Source: Symbiodinium natans (taxonomy: Eukaryota > Sar > Dinophyceae > Suessiales > Symbiodiniaceae). Taken from it: DNA of 64,000 nucleotides. This document shows positions 46,641-57,360 of the stretch, one piece after another. Position 1 is the stretch's first letter. Each line of letters begins with the position of its first letter. The position numbers were made by a program, and so were the translations under genes. The notes beneath the pieces were generated by a model that was given only the letters and a program-made list of their open reading frames with translations, ran no database searches and was not told the origin of the DNA. The stretch covers positions 1 through 64,000 of the forward strand of contig CAJNDS010000338.1 of assembly GCA_905221605.1 (NCBI GenBank). Direction: 5' to 3'.

Positions 46641-47210
46641 TTTAGGTTTTCGGTTATGGGCTTTAACCTATGCGCTCCTGCTTCGGCCTAAGAGGTGCTA
46701 GGTGCATTCAAGGTTTCAGGACGTCCAGGCTAAGTTCCTGTTTTCCGCTGTTTTCTGTCTCGAACGGTCTTGTTTTCTGAATGGTGCCATGGTTTAGGGT
46801 TTAGGGTTTAGGGTTTAGGGTTTGGGGTTTAGGGTTTAGGGTTTAAACCAGAGTAGCATTTCAGGCTGTTCAGATTCGACGTCCTCGCCTTGGTACAAAG
46901 TTGGTGCCCAAGGCTGCTCGCCCGTGTGCATGAGGCAGGGAGGGTTCAGGATTTTTGGGGGTGGGGTTCGGGGTTTTGGGGGGTTTGTTTGTGGTGGTCT
47001 AGTAACCAGAATAGAATTCCTAGAACAGGTGTTCTTCCTCAAAAGTATGGTGGTCGACCGCAAAAAGAGTAGAATTCCCTAAGAAGGCCCGTTTCGGGTT
47101 AGGGGAGGCCTTGGGGGCCTTGGGGGCCTTGGGGATAGCAGATGCTTGCCCCGCACCTGAAGTCGTTGGACTCCAGGGGGTTAGGCACATGTGTGGTGCC
47201 TGGGGGCCTA
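46641..47210. other. Unique sequence with one TTTAGGG tract
   Basis: TTTAGGG at 46,792-46,852. The rest is unique, with a GGCCTTGGG triple repeat near 47,107-47,134. No supported exon. Confidence 0.4.
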
Positions 47211-47345
47211 AACCCTAAACCCTAAACCCTAAACCCTAAACCCTAAACCCTAAACCCTAAACCCTAAACCCTAAACCCTAAACCCTAAACCCTAAACCCT
47301 AAACCCTAAACCCTAAACCCTAAACCCTAAACCCTAAACCCTAAA
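47211..47345 (-). repeat. CCCTAAA array
   Basis: About 19 perfect units. Further CCCTAAA/CCCCAAA-alternating arrays at 47,423-47,603, where CCCCAAA and CCCTAAA alternate in a higher-order pattern. Confidence 0.95.
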
Positions 47346-47945
47346 TCCCTACACTGCAATCCATCCATGTCTGCTCTGCCCAGAACTCCTTCGAGCTTCT
47401 TTCAGACCATTTCTCCTTGCCCGTAAACCCTAAACCCTGAACCCTAAACCCCTAAACCCTAAACCCTAAACCCTGAACCCTGAACCTTAAACCCTAAACC
47501 CTGAACCCCAAACCCTAAACCCTAAACCCCAAACCCTAAACCCTAAACCCCAAACCCTAAACCCCAAACCCTAAACCCTAAACCCCAAACCCTAAACCCT
47601 AAACTTGCTCTTTTGACGTGCTTGGCACTGGCTCTTGGAGCCTCAGCTGCCTAGGTTGGTCCATGTCTTGACTTAGGCTCTTACAACCTGTGAGGGTTTA
47701 GGGTCTATGGTTTAGGGCTTAGGGCTTAGGGGTTTAGGGTTTTGGGTTTCGGATTCAGGCTTCTGGGTTTAGGGTTTAGGGTTTAGGGTTTAGGGTTTAG
47801 GGTTTAGGGTTCAGGGCTCATGATTGGGCTTGGGGCACATGAGGGCGGCATGCAGGTTGGCGCAGCCGCCATGTGAGGACGTCACAGCCCAGGCCGGGAA
47901 GGAAGCCTCTATCTCGGGAATAAACCCTGAACCCTAACAACCTCA

Positions 47946-48107
47946 GCCTACCCCCTAAACCCTAAACCCTAAACCCTAAACCCTAAACCCTAAACCCTAA
48001 ACCCTAAACCCTAAACCCTAAACCGACCCTAAACCCTAAACCCTAAACCCTAAACCCTAAACCCTAAACCCTAAACCCTAAACCCTAAACCCTAAACCCT
48101 AAACCCC
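47946..48107 (-). repeat. CCCTAAA array
   Basis: About 23 units with one truncated unit. 47,690-47,820 is an opposite TTTAGGG stretch; between them is about 100 bp of unique sequence. Confidence 0.95.
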
Positions 48108-49160
48108 AAGGTGGTTTGCGGCTGAGCTTGAGCATATTTTTCATCATATGGGTGGGTCGGACATGGGTTGGAGCTGTGGGCTGCGCAAGAAGACGCCCCG
48201 TTTAGGGTTTACGGTTTAGGGCTTAGGGAACCCTAAACCCTCGTCCCTAAACCATGAGTATTTCGTTTTAAGCTGACTTCTGAGAAGGGTGTTTTCCGCA
48301 AGGTCTCCCAAGAGGCATCCTTCAAAAGGTCATGGGGCGAAGGGGGAAAAGCACTTGATTCTAAATTCCTACTCCCCTCAACCTGCCTCCTGAACCCCAG
48401 ACTCTCTAGAGCCCCATACACCCAAAAGCGCAACCCTAATCCGCACGGGCCCTAACCGCAGCGCTGGCAGCGATCCAGTGAGTCCAAAGGTTCTAGGATT
48501 CAGGGGGGGTGTATGTCGGGTTTCAGTTCGCAAAAGCCGAAAGTGACCTGACATCCTGCACAGTCCGACCGCATGAGCGCTTGGCACGCGTTCTGGGACG
48601 CTTCTTGGAAGCATGTGGCGGCTGACCTTCAATTTTGAGCTTCCTCCACCTCCTAAATCCCCACAGAATAGTCCAAACCCAATCTGTAAACCTTGAGCCC
48701 TACACCCGAAACCCAAGGCCCCAAACCACAAAAGCCCGATTGGGTTTGAGGACCCTTTTTTCGAAGATGCTCTAAGGGAATACAAGTATTCGGAGTACAT
48801 TCATGGAAACCTAAACCCTAGTCCCTAAACCCTGAACCCTAAACCTCAAAGCCAACCTGCATATCAATTCTTCAAGTCCGGCGGACACCTCAAGCCTCGA
48901 TCAGATAGGGGTGAGGGTTAGGGATTATTTAGGGTTTAGGGCTCAGGGCTTCGGGTTCAGGTTTAGGGTGTAGGGACGACGTGGGTTTAGAGGGCCATGA
49001 GGTCCTTATCCCGAGTCAAGGGTACATGCAGCCAGACTTCGAAGTACCCCGGAATGTTTCAGTACCCTCAGCCTAAATTAGACCCGAACCCTCAACCCTA
49101 AGCCTTATACCAAGACTTCAGGTGAGGTGAAAGCCTAACGTCCGAATCTTGACTTTCAGG
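48108..49160. other. Mostly unique sequence, no supported gene
   Basis: Short telomere-like pieces at 48,200-48,250, 48,810-48,845 and 48,925-48,985. Several short frames are open on both strands without motif or splice evidence. Confidence 0.35.
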
Positions 49161-49169
49161 CTTCCAGTC

Positions 49170-49480
49170 CCCAACCCCTAAACCCCTAAACCCCTAAACC
49201 CCTAAACCCCTAAACCCCTACACCCCTACACCCCTACACCTCTCAAGCCCTCAACCCTTAAACCCCTAAACCCCTAAACCCCCTAAACCTGTAAAGCCCT
49301 AAACCCCTAAACCCCTAAACCCCTAAACCCCCAAACTCCTAAACCCCTAAACCCCTAAACCCTAAAACCCTAAACCCTAAACCCCTAAACCCTAAGCCCT
49401 ACACCCCTTGAACCCTAAACCCTAAACCCCAAACCCTGAACCCGAACCCCTAAACCCTAAACCCCTCAACCCCTGAATCC
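49170..49480 (-). repeat. CCCCTAAA (8-mer) arrays
   Basis: Long run of CCCCTAAA with CCCCTACA and CCCTAAA variants. Confidence 0.95.
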
Positions 49481-49497
49481 TCAAAGCGCCCCTTGAG

Positions 49498-49584
49498 GAC
49501 TACGCCGATGTCTTGACGGTTCGCTTCGGTCAGGACATTCGGGCTGTGGCGGCACTTCGGCTCCAGTCTGCAAGGGGCTACTGG
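49498..49584 (+). CDS. Likely exon
   Basis: Acceptor TTGAG|GAC. It reads DYADVLTVRFGQDIRAVAAL, RLQSARGYW. The 3' end is uncertain; a GC donor at TCT|GCAAGG is possible. TTTAGGG and TTTAGGGG units follow directly (49,587-49,682). Confidence 0.5.
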
Positions 49585-49682
49585 CTTAGGGTTTAGGGTT
49601 TAGGGTTTAGGGTTTAGGGGTTTAGGGGTTTAGGGGTTTAGGGGTTTAGGGGTTTAGGGTTTAGGGTTTAGGGTTTAGGGCT

Positions 49683-50185
49683 ACTTGGAGGTTGAAGGCT
49701 TCTTGTCCAGTTCACGATTTAAATAGCACAGGTTTTAGGGTGGGGTTTTGGGGCTTATGGTTTAGGATTTTTTTGTTTGGAATCCTTACTATAGTTTAGG
49801 GTGTAACCCTCAACCCCACATCCTGATTCCATGAGTCCTAAGCTTGAACTAGGCCAAATTCTGCTTCAACCATTCCGGTACCTAACCCCTCTCCCTTCCC
49901 CCCGGTAAGTCCTCATAAGCCCGAAGCCCCAACCCCAAAGCCGTAAACCCTAAGCCCTAAGCCCTCATGCTCTAAACACCCCAAACCCTCAAGCCTAAAC
50001 CCTAAACCCTAAACCCCAAACCCCAAACCCCAAAGCCTTAAACCCTCAACCCTCAACCCTCAACCCTTAAACCCCTAAACCCCTAAACCCCTAAACCCCT
50101 AAACCCTAAAGCCTGAACCCTAAACCCTAAACCCCTAAACCCTAAACCTTAAACCCTAAACCCTAAACCCTCAACCCTAAACCAC
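49683..50185. other. Unique stretch then mixed CCCTAAA variants
   Basis: Unique 49,683-49,980 without a gene, then CCCTAAA, CCCCAAA, CCCTCAA and CCCCTAAA blocks to 50,183. Confidence 0.5.
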
Positions 50186-50194
50186 TTCAGTCAG

Positions 50195-50312
50195 GTCTGG
50201 CCCCAAATCAGCCAAACGCTCAACATGTTCAAGATGGTGGGGTGCCCTGGTCTGCTGACCGTGCCCACGGACTTCCTCACAGGCCGGAGATCCCTTGCTT
50301 GGCCTCAGAACG
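50195..50312 (+). CDS. Likely exon
   Basis: Acceptor GTCAG|GTC. It reads VWPQISQTLNMFKMVGCPGL, LTVPTDFLTGRRSLAWP. Good protein composition; the 3' end is not fixed. TTTAGGG follows at 50,330. Confidence 0.5.
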
Positions 50313-50409
50313 GGCTTTAGGTTTTAGGGCTTAGGGTTTAGGGTTTAGGGCCTGGTCCCTAAACCCTCAACCCTCAACCCTCATCAACTCTCAACCCTCA
50401 ACCCTAAAC

Positions 50410-50730
50410 CCTAGGCTCCACTATCTCGGAGCCGGAGGTTTGTGCAGGCCGGCCGAGTGCAGCGTCGCCCTTTCGAACTGGCACAGGGGTTTGGGGTTTA
50501 GGGTTTAGGGTGTAGGGTTTAGGGTTTAGGGTCCCCAGCAGAGCTCGGCCTGGCCCTGCACCAGCACGGCAGCGGCCAGCGGTGCCAGCATCGTTGTCTG
50601 GTTTCCCATAGCAGCCCATGCATAAGCCCTAAACCCTAAGCCCTAAACCCTAAACCCTAAACCCTAAACCCTAAGCCCTAAACCCTAAACCCTAAACCCA
50701 AAGCCCTAAACCCTAAGCCCTAGATGCTAC
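50410..50730. other. GC-rich islands with TTTAGGG and CCCTAAA pieces
   Basis: Two GC-rich islands (50,413-50,490 and 50,530-50,620) separated by TTTAGGG units. Both strands are open, so coding is undecided. CCCTAAA/CCCTAAG follows at 50,625-50,725. Confidence 0.3.
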
Positions 50731-50864
50731 CTGGCAATAGCATCACCCGGTGGTTCTGTAGCTTCGGGGGTTCAGCCTAAAACCTCCTCAAGTGGTCACT
50801 TCTCGACATTATGGTCCCGTAGTGGGATTACCAGGTGGCCCTTCAGATTGAGGGTACCCTAAAC

Positions 50865-51112
50865 CGTAAACCCTAAACCCTAAACCCCTAAACCCCTAAA
50901 CCCCTAAACCCCTAAACCCCTAAACCCCTAAACCCCTAGACCCCTTAACCCCTAAACCCTTAAACCCCTAAACCCCTAAACCCCTAAACCCCTAAACCCC
51001 TAAACCCCTAAACCCCTAGACCCCTAAACCCTAAACCCTAAACCCTAAACCCTAAACCCTAAACCCTAAACCCTAAACCCTAAACCCTAAACCCTAAACC
51101 CTAAACCCTAAG
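50865..51112 (-). repeat. CCCCTAAA then CCCTAAA array
   Basis: An 8-mer block (50,880-51,020) passes abruptly into a 7-mer block (51,022-51,112). Confidence 0.95.
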
Positions 51113-51184
51113 CCTATCCTCAACAGAGCCCTTACAGCCCAGAAGGGCGCTTGCCACTCCCAGAGATGCAACCTCATCCTGCAA

Positions 51185-51580
51185 GTGGGGTTTAGGGTTT
51201 AGGGTTTAGGGTTTAGGGTTTAGGGTTGAGGGTTTTCAGGGTTTTCAGGGTTTAAGGGTTCAGGGTTTAGGGTTTGAGGGTTTTCAGGGTTGTCAGGGTT
51301 TAGGGTTTGGGGGTTTAAGGGTTTCGGTTTTGGGTTTAAGGGTTTAGGGTTTAGGGATTAGGGTTTGGGATTTAAGGGTTTTTAAGGGTTTTAAGGGTTT
51401 AAGGGTTTTAAGGGTTTTAAGGGTTTTAAGGGTTTTTAGGGTTTTAAGGGTTTTAAGGGTTTAGGGGTTTAAGAGTTTAAGGGTTCTAAGGGTTTAAGGG
51501 GTCTAAAAATTCTAAGGGTTTAAGGGTTTAACGGGCTTAAGGGTTTAAGGGTTCAAGGGTTTTTAGGGTTTAAGGGTTGT
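51185..51580 (+). repeat. Degenerate TTTAAGGG/TTTTAAGGG array
   Basis: TTTAGGG units decay into AAGGGTTTT and AAGGGTTTTTAGGG variants of changing length over about 400 bp. Confidence 0.85.
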
Positions 51581-51669
51581 CAGAGTTTTGGGCTCTTTGT
51601 GCCTGGCAGGCGCCACGTACTGCGCGGGCCACTTGCCTGCAACTGGCTGGGGCTGGGTTTAGGGCTCGT

Positions 51670-51950
51670 AGAGGTTACTTCAGGGGCTTTTTTGGGGCTT
51701 CTTGGGGCTTTTTTGGGGCTTACAGGGGCTTATAGGGGCTTACAGGGGCCTCTAGGGGCTTATAAAGGCTTGTAGGGGCTCTAGGGGGGCTTTAGGGGCT
51801 GTATGGGGCTTTCGGGGCTTCATAGTAAACACCCAAAACCCTATTCTAACTATTTTATACTAGAACTAACACCCAAAACCCTACTCTAATTGTTTATACT
51901 ATACTAAACACCCAAAACCGTATTCTAATTATTAAGGGCCCCTATATGAA
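51670..51950 (+). repeat. GGGGCTT-type and ACACCCAAAACCCTA tandem repeats
   Basis: 51,675-51,825 has imperfect ~10-bp AGGGGCTTAT units. 51,828-51,945 has three ~48-bp units starting ACACCCAAAACC and ending in TCTAA and TATACTA text. Confidence 0.75.
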
Positions 51951-52054
51951 ATAGGTTTCAGAGCTTTCGAGTTGCTAAGGAATTTGGTGAATCCAGGGAG
52001 ACACGAGTTCACTCTCAACCCCAAAAGCCGCAAAAAAAAAAATCAACACAAAGA

Positions 52055-52352
52055 AACAAACCTAAACCCTGAACCCTGAACCCTAAACCCTAAACCCTCA
52101 ACCCTAAACCCTAAACCCTAAACCCTAAACCCTCAACCCTCAACCCTCAACCCTCAACCCTAAACCCTAAACCCTCAACCCTACAGCCCCGAAACCCTCA
52201 ACCCTCACCCCTGAGCCCGAACTCCTGGTCCTGAAGCCCTGGAACTCCTGAAGCCTCCAAAGCCCGAAAACCTGGACCCTAAACCCTAAACCCTAAACCC
52301 TAAACCCTAAACCCTAAACCCTAAACCCTAAACCCTAAACCCCTAAACCCTA
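52055..52352 (-). repeat. CCCTAAA/CCCTCAA arrays
   Basis: Mixed CCCTAAA and CCCTCAA blocks with a short unique C-rich interruption (52,195-52,275). Confidence 0.9.
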
Positions 52353-52353
52353 G

Positions 52354-52434
52354 TGCCAAGAGCCCAAAGATCTGGCCCGGCGAGGTTTCGACGAGCTCTT
52401 TCAGCCTCTCGCGTACTTGCGCCCAGGCTGCAAG
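52354..52434 (+). CDS. Likely exon
   Basis: Reads KDLARRGFDELFQPLAYLRP, GCK. The 3' end fits a GA donor AAG|GAGGTC. The acceptor is one of TAG|TGCC or CCAAG|AGCC. Confidence 0.45.
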
Positions 52435-52553
52435 GAGGTCGGCTAGGGTTTAGGATTTAGGGTTTAGGGTTTAGGGTTTAGGGTTTAGGGCTTAGGGCTT
52501 AGGGTTTAGGGTTTAGGGCACTTGAAACTGTAGGTGTGGTTTAGTGGTTTAGT

Positions 52554-52590
52554 TTGGGATGTTCCCCCTTACACGCATAGGGGTTACCCT
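52554..52590 (+). mobile_element. Partial MITE-like GGGATGTTCCCCCTTA copy
   Basis: TTGGGATGTTCCCCCTTAC is present as a left end only, cut by CCCTAAA units about 20 bp later. Confidence 0.55.
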
Positions 52591-52659
52591 AAACCCTCAA
52601 CCCTAAACCCTCAACCCTAAACCCTAAACCCTAAACCCTAAACCCTAAACCCTAGACCC

Positions 52660-53180
52660 TCAAGTTTCGGAACCCTTCCGGGGCTTTGGGGTGCTCAGGG
52701 GGCTTAGGGACTCAGGGGTCTGAGGATTCTGAGGGTAGTTGCAGGGCCCCAGCCTCCTTTCAAGGGTTCTGGTGTAGAAGGGGTTTAGTGTTTAGGGTTT
52801 GGGGTTTAGGGTTTAGGGTTTGGGGTATTTTTTGAGGGGTACACGATTGAGGGCCCATACTGGGAGACCATGTAGCTACTCTTAGAAGGGTTTAGGTGTG
52901 TAGGGGGTCAGGGCTTAAGGTGCTTCAGGGTTCTGGGTTCAGAGCCCGCAGCCCTACGCCCCAAACCCCAAACCTTAGAGCCTAAGGTTTAAGATTGAAA
53001 CCTTGAGAACCCTCAGCTCTGAATCGTAAGCCCCCGAAATCCCTGGACATGCAGAGACGAGAACGCAACTGTCCACGCTCTACAGGCCCCTCAAAAGTTC
53101 CCAATTTCATGGGGGCCCGCCCAGCTGCCAAAAGTCGCACAGTCCGTTTACAAGGGCTTAGTACTCCTATGCACTACTTA
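52660..53180. other. Unique sequence, no supported gene
   Basis: G-rich in its first half with one TTTAGGG tract (52,780-52,830). No exon recognised. Confidence 0.4.
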
Positions 53181-53181
53181 G

Positions 53182-53312
53182 TGTTAGGGTTTAGGGTTTA
53201 GGGTTTAGGGTTTAGGGTTTAGGGTTTAGGGTTTAGGGTTTAGGGTTTAGGGTTTAGGGTTTAGGGTGGTTAGGGTTTAGGGTGGTTATAGGGTTTAGGG
53301 TTTAGGGTTATA
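53182..53312 (+). repeat. TTTAGGG array with GGTTAGGG interruptions
   Basis: About 17 units. CCCTAAA units follow at 53,395-53,505 in opposite orientation. Confidence 0.95.
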
Positions 53313-53517
53313 AGTATTAAGGTTTGAGGATACTTACACCCTGAACCTTGAAGCCCTACCTACTTGAAGGTTCGTAGGAATTTATGAACTTCTGAACCCT
53401 AAACCCTGAACCCTGCACCTTAAACCCTAAACCCCAAACCCCAAACTCTAAACCCTAAACCCTAAACCCTAAACCCTAAACCCTAAACCCTAAACTCTAA
53501 ACCCTAGGAATCCTCAG

Positions 53518-53590
53518 GTGCCCTGAGACGTGTGGCTGCAAGACGTCAGGCGCACAGCCAAGCGCCAGGGCATCATGTTGGGCAGCTATC
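53518..53590 (+). CDS. Likely exon with CPETCGC motif
   Basis: Acceptor CTCAG|G. It reads CPETCGCKTSGAQPSARA. The C-P-x-T-C-G-C pattern resembles short Cys-rich extracellular modules common in dinoflagellate proteins. The 3' end is not resolved. Confidence 0.45.
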
Positions 53591-53604
53591 CTAAGCCCGA
53601 AAGG

Positions 53605-53672
53605 TTTAGGGTTTAGGGTTTAGGGTTTAGGGTTTAGGGTTGAGGGTTTAGGGTTTAGGGTTTAGGGTCTAG
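53605..53672 (+). repeat. TTTAGGG array
   Basis: About nine units following the CPETCGC exon. 53,673-53,930 is unique with no gene. Confidence 0.9.
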
Positions 53673-54282
53673 GGAAACCCTATAAACTCTCTGAGCCCCC
53701 TGAGGCCTATAGAGAAGAGTGAAGAGTAGTTTGCAGTTTTTTCTTAAATCTAAATCTGATTTGTTGGTTTGCCCTCCCTCCCGCCCTTCTGTTTAGGCTT
53801 TATCTGATTTTGTGGCGCCCAATCACCCCCTCCCCCCCTTCGCCCCCATCAGGAAAGCGAGAAGAATTTGTGTGTTTTTTAAAGCAACACGTAGAATGTT
53901 TCAAATGTTATGGGATCCAAAGGATAGGTGGGAAGCCCTAAACCCTAAACCCTAAACCCTAGACCCTAAACCCTAAACCTTACCTTGCAGCCCAGAAGCC
54001 CCAGGCTACTGTCCGACCTCCTGTGCCGCGGCGGCCGCGGCGGCCGCGAACGCCTCGCAGGGGTGACTGCTGACGTGTTTAGGGTTTAGGGTTTGGGGTT
54101 TAGGGCTAGGGGTGAGGGTTGAGGGCCTGGGCGTGAGGGTTAGGGCTCCTAAATCCGGTTCAAGGCTTTGTAGCTTTCCTTCCGGCTGAAATTCAAAGTG
54201 CATCCCAGGCAGTGAGGCGTCTAAGCAGACGAGCCACTGTCAAAACCTCCAAGAGGGGTGAGACCAGAACTTTATACAAGAC

Positions 54283-54385
54283 ACCCTAAACCCTAAACCC
54301 TAAACCCTAAACCCTAAACCCTAAGCCCAAAACCCCAAACCCTAAACCCTAAACCCTAAACCCTAAACCCTAAACCCTAAACCCT
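54283..54385 (-). repeat. CCCTAAA array
   Basis: About 14 units. The ~340 bp before it includes a GCGGCCGC-rich spot (54,027-54,050) and TTTAGGG at 54,078-54,105 without a clear exon. Confidence 0.9.
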
Positions 54386-54447
54386 CTTGAAGCAACCATT
54401 TCAGAGTCCTAAACCCATCGGTTGGCGCGGCCTTGGCGCCTTCATGA

Positions 54448-54526
54448 GGAGCTGCCCAAAGGGCAACCCCCCTCTCTCTCAGACCAGGTGCTGGAGTGCT
54501 CCCCTCTCCTGAACAAGATGGAGGGG
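54448..54526 (+). CDS. Likely exon
   Basis: Acceptor ATGAG|GAG. It reads ELPKGQPPSLSDQVLECSPL, LNKME. The 3' end is probably a GG|GTTTTA GT donor. Confidence 0.45.
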
Positions 54527-54900
54527 TTTTAAACCCTAAACCCTAAACCCTAAACCCTAAACCCGAAACCCTAAACCCGAAACCCTAAACCCTAAACCCT
54601 ACGGCTTCAGGGCTTACGATCCCATTTTCGGGGTTTGCTTCAAGAAGGGCTCTAGGCAATGTTTGGTCGGCCTCCATGGCCTGTAAGTGGAAGGCCTTGA
54701 AGTCCCACCCTGTTTGCCCTAACCCCGGTCTATGAGGCTTTGGGTTCCCTATAAGTAGTTCTTAAACTCTGAAATCCTAAGCCCTGACCCATCCGGGTTA
54801 AGACCCCACATCTCTACGGAGACTCCCGACACCTTCCGTCGCCTTGGTGTGCGGTGCCTTAGAAACATTGAGTTGCCGCGGCCTCCAGCGACGCTGTGAG

Positions 54901-54933
54901 GAGCTCGTGAGAGCGAAAATGCGCCGCGGAATG
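54901..54933 (+). CDS. Possible small exon
   Basis: Acceptor TGTGAG|GAG. It reads ELVRAKMRRGM. The upstream 60 bp is also open in this frame (ALVCGALETLSCRGLQRRCE), so the exon may be longer. Flanks: 54,531-54,600 CCCTAAA, 54,601-54,836 unique. Confidence 0.35.
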
Positions 54934-55078
54934 AACCCTAAACCCGTAAACTCTAAACCCGAAACCCGAAGCCATAAGCCCTAATCCTGCGCCTAAAGCA
55001 AACCCTAAGGCTTAAGGGGTTCAAGGTTTAGTGTCGAGGATCTTTTTGAAGGTCTGTGCCCCAAAACCCTAAGCCTGA

Positions 55079-55172
55079 AACCCTAAAACCCTAAACCCTA
55101 AACCCTAAACACTAAACCCTAAACCCTAAACCCTAAACCCTAAACCCTAAACCCTAAACCCTAAACCCGAAG
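55079..55172 (-). repeat. CCCTAAA array
   Basis: About 13 units. An opposite TTTAGGG tract begins at 55,257, about 85 bp later, with a unique C-rich spacer. Confidence 0.9.
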
Positions 55173-55289
55173 CCCTAAACTCCCTTAACCCCAAACCTTC
55201 AACCCCAACCACCCCAGGGCCGCAGAAGGGACCTTCGGTTGTTTTTTTTGCAGGAGTAGGGTTTAGGGTTTAGGGTTTAGGGTTTAGGG

Positions 55290-56330
55290 TTGTGGTGAGT
55301 GGTGCATAGGGGGGCGCAAGAGGAGCCCCAGGTTGGGGCTCCCTCCTTTCCCTTTCCACGAGCTGGCCAGGCTTCGGGTTTAGGGTTTAGGGTTTAGGGA
55401 TTTTAGGGTTTCGGGTTTAGGGTTTAGGGGTTTTCGGGTTTAGAGGTCTCGCTTGCTTGCCCTCAGGCCAAATATATATTCATGGCGGGAGAGGGGGGTT
55501 GCATCCCAACTTCGGCATATGTTGGGGTATATGGTTTAAGACCCTCACCCTAAACCCTGAACCCTAGATCCTAGACCCTAAACCCTCAACCCTCAACCCT
55601 CAACCCTCAACCCTAAACCCTCAACCTCAACCCTAACTTTGGTTTGAAGGTTTGGCTTCGGATTTTTTGGTTTGGGACGAAAGGACGCCTCTCTGCTTGG
55701 GGGAAGGCAGGAGGGTTTAGGGTTTAGTGTTTAGGGTTTAGGGTTTAGGGTTTAGGGTTTAGGGTTAGTGTTTCAGGGTTCAGGTTTTAGGGTTTAGGGT
55801 TTAGATCCTTGATGCTCCCGCCATGCCGCAGTTGATTTAATCCACGCCCAACACCGAAGTGCAAAGAAAACCCGGCATCCTGACCTGAGAGGTTCGGCAT
55901 CCGAACCAGCGGCTAAGGGCAAAAAAAAACCCGAATCCTAAACCCTCAACCCCATGCCTTAAATCCTGAACCCTAAGCCCCTAAACCCACAAGAGCGAAC
56001 CCTAACACTCAAAACGTGGAACCCCTGTACTCTAAGTTCTGTTCCTTTGTTCGGCTTCCTGGGCAGCTGCCCGCCCAACTTGCGATGGATGCCTTCGTGC
56101 TGCAGGGAAGGCGAGATATTTCCCCGAAATGTTCCCGACATTCGGGTACCTGATTGGGGGGTATAAGGGAACCCTACTATTTGGGGGTCGATATTGGGGG
56201 TCCCTGATTTCTTTGTAAACCCAAACCCAAGACCCTAAATCCTAGTTAAACCCCTCAACCTTGGCATCCCGAAGCCCTACAACGCCCAAATCCTACATCC
56301 GCCAAACCCCCAAGACTCAGAAACCCCAAA
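55290..56330. other. Mixed short telomere-like pieces and unique sequence
   Basis: TTTAGGG at 55,376-55,440 and 55,713-55,805, CCCTCAA/CCCTAAA at 55,543-55,635. 55,806-56,330 is unique, with GGACCCCTAATA-like text near 56,160-56,210. No exon with support. Confidence 0.4.
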
Positions 56331-56334
56331 TCCC

Positions 56335-56455
56335 CCAAACCCTAAACCCTAAACCCTAAACCCTAAACCCTAAACCCTAAACCCTAAACCCTAAACCCTA
56401 AACCCTAAACCCTAAACCCTAAACCCTAAACCCTAAACCCTAAACCCTAAACCCA
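56335..56455 (-). repeat. CCCTAAA array
   Basis: About 17 perfect units. Confidence 0.95.
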
Positions 56456-56709
56456 AGGACCCCAAAACCTCAAACGCCTTAGCGGCATGTGCTCTCCCAG
56501 CCACGGCGCCCCAAGCCCAAACCCTCACCCTAAAACCCCTCAACACCGCCTAAAAACCCCGAAGAGCCCCAAAGCCCAGAAAGTCACCAAAGCTCCAACC
56601 CTAAACCCCAAAGCCTAAACCTCAAACCCAGTAGTTTTAAACCCTCTAAACCTAACGCTTCTAACCCACGAAAATAGACCCCAAACGCACTAGAACCCAT
56701 TAAAGCCCC

Positions 56710-56831
56710 GAAAACCCCTCCAGCCCCGGCGCCCTAAACCCTACACCCTACACCCTAAACCCTAAACCCTAAACCCCAAACCCTAAACCCTAAACCCTAA
56801 ACCCTGAAAACCCTTCCAGCCCCGGCGCCCT
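56710..56831 (-). repeat. CCCTAAA tract flanked by a 26-bp direct duplication
   Basis: GAAAACCCCTCCAGCCCCGG plus CGCCCT (56,710-56,735) and the same with one change (56,806-56,831) flank a CCCTACA/CCCTAAA tract. The right copy continues into a GC-rich island. Confidence 0.9.
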
Positions 56832-56915
56832 GCCGGTGCCGCTGGCGCGCTGCGGCTACGGGGGCAGCAGCGGCTCCTCAAGACGGCCACGGAGCCCCGG
56901 AGGAGGCTGCGGGGT
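56832..56915 (+). CDS. Possible exon
   Basis: Reads LPVPLARCGYGGSSGSSRRP or alternatives; all frames are open in this GC-rich island. The flanking duplication suggests it is a former or present exon. Confidence 0.25.
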
Positions 56916-56924
56916 GAGGGGGGT

Positions 56925-57360
56925 TTAGGGGGGTTTAGGGTTTAGGGTTTAGGGTTTAGGGGAGTTTAGGGTTCAGAGTTTAGGGTTTGGGAGTTTAGGG
57001 TTTAGGGTGTAGTGTTTAGGGTTTAGGGTTTAGGGCTTTAGGATTGAGGGAGGTTTAGGGGGGTTCAGACAGGGGGTTCAGGGGTGCGGGGCTCAGGCGG
57101 CACAAGAGTTCAGGGGCGAAGGTTTTGGGGGGGGGGGGGGGGGTTCAGGGGGGTTCAAGGGGTTCAGGCGGATTGTGGGTTCAGTTCAAGGGGGTCAAGG
57201 GGGTTTAGGGTCTAGGGTGTTTGGGGTTTGGGCTGAGGGGTGTGAGGGGGGTTGAGGTTGAGGCTTGAGGGTTTGGGGGTCTGGGGTTGAAGGGTTGAGG
57301 GTTGAGGGTTTGGGGTTTAGTTGAGGGTTTAGGAGGTTTAGATCTAGGTTTGAAGGTTTG
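56925..57360 (+). repeat. Degenerate GGGTTTAGGG/GGGGTTCAGG tract
   Basis: G-rich mixture of TTTAGGG and GGGTTCA variants with a 16-17-base G run at about 57,127. Confidence 0.8.
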
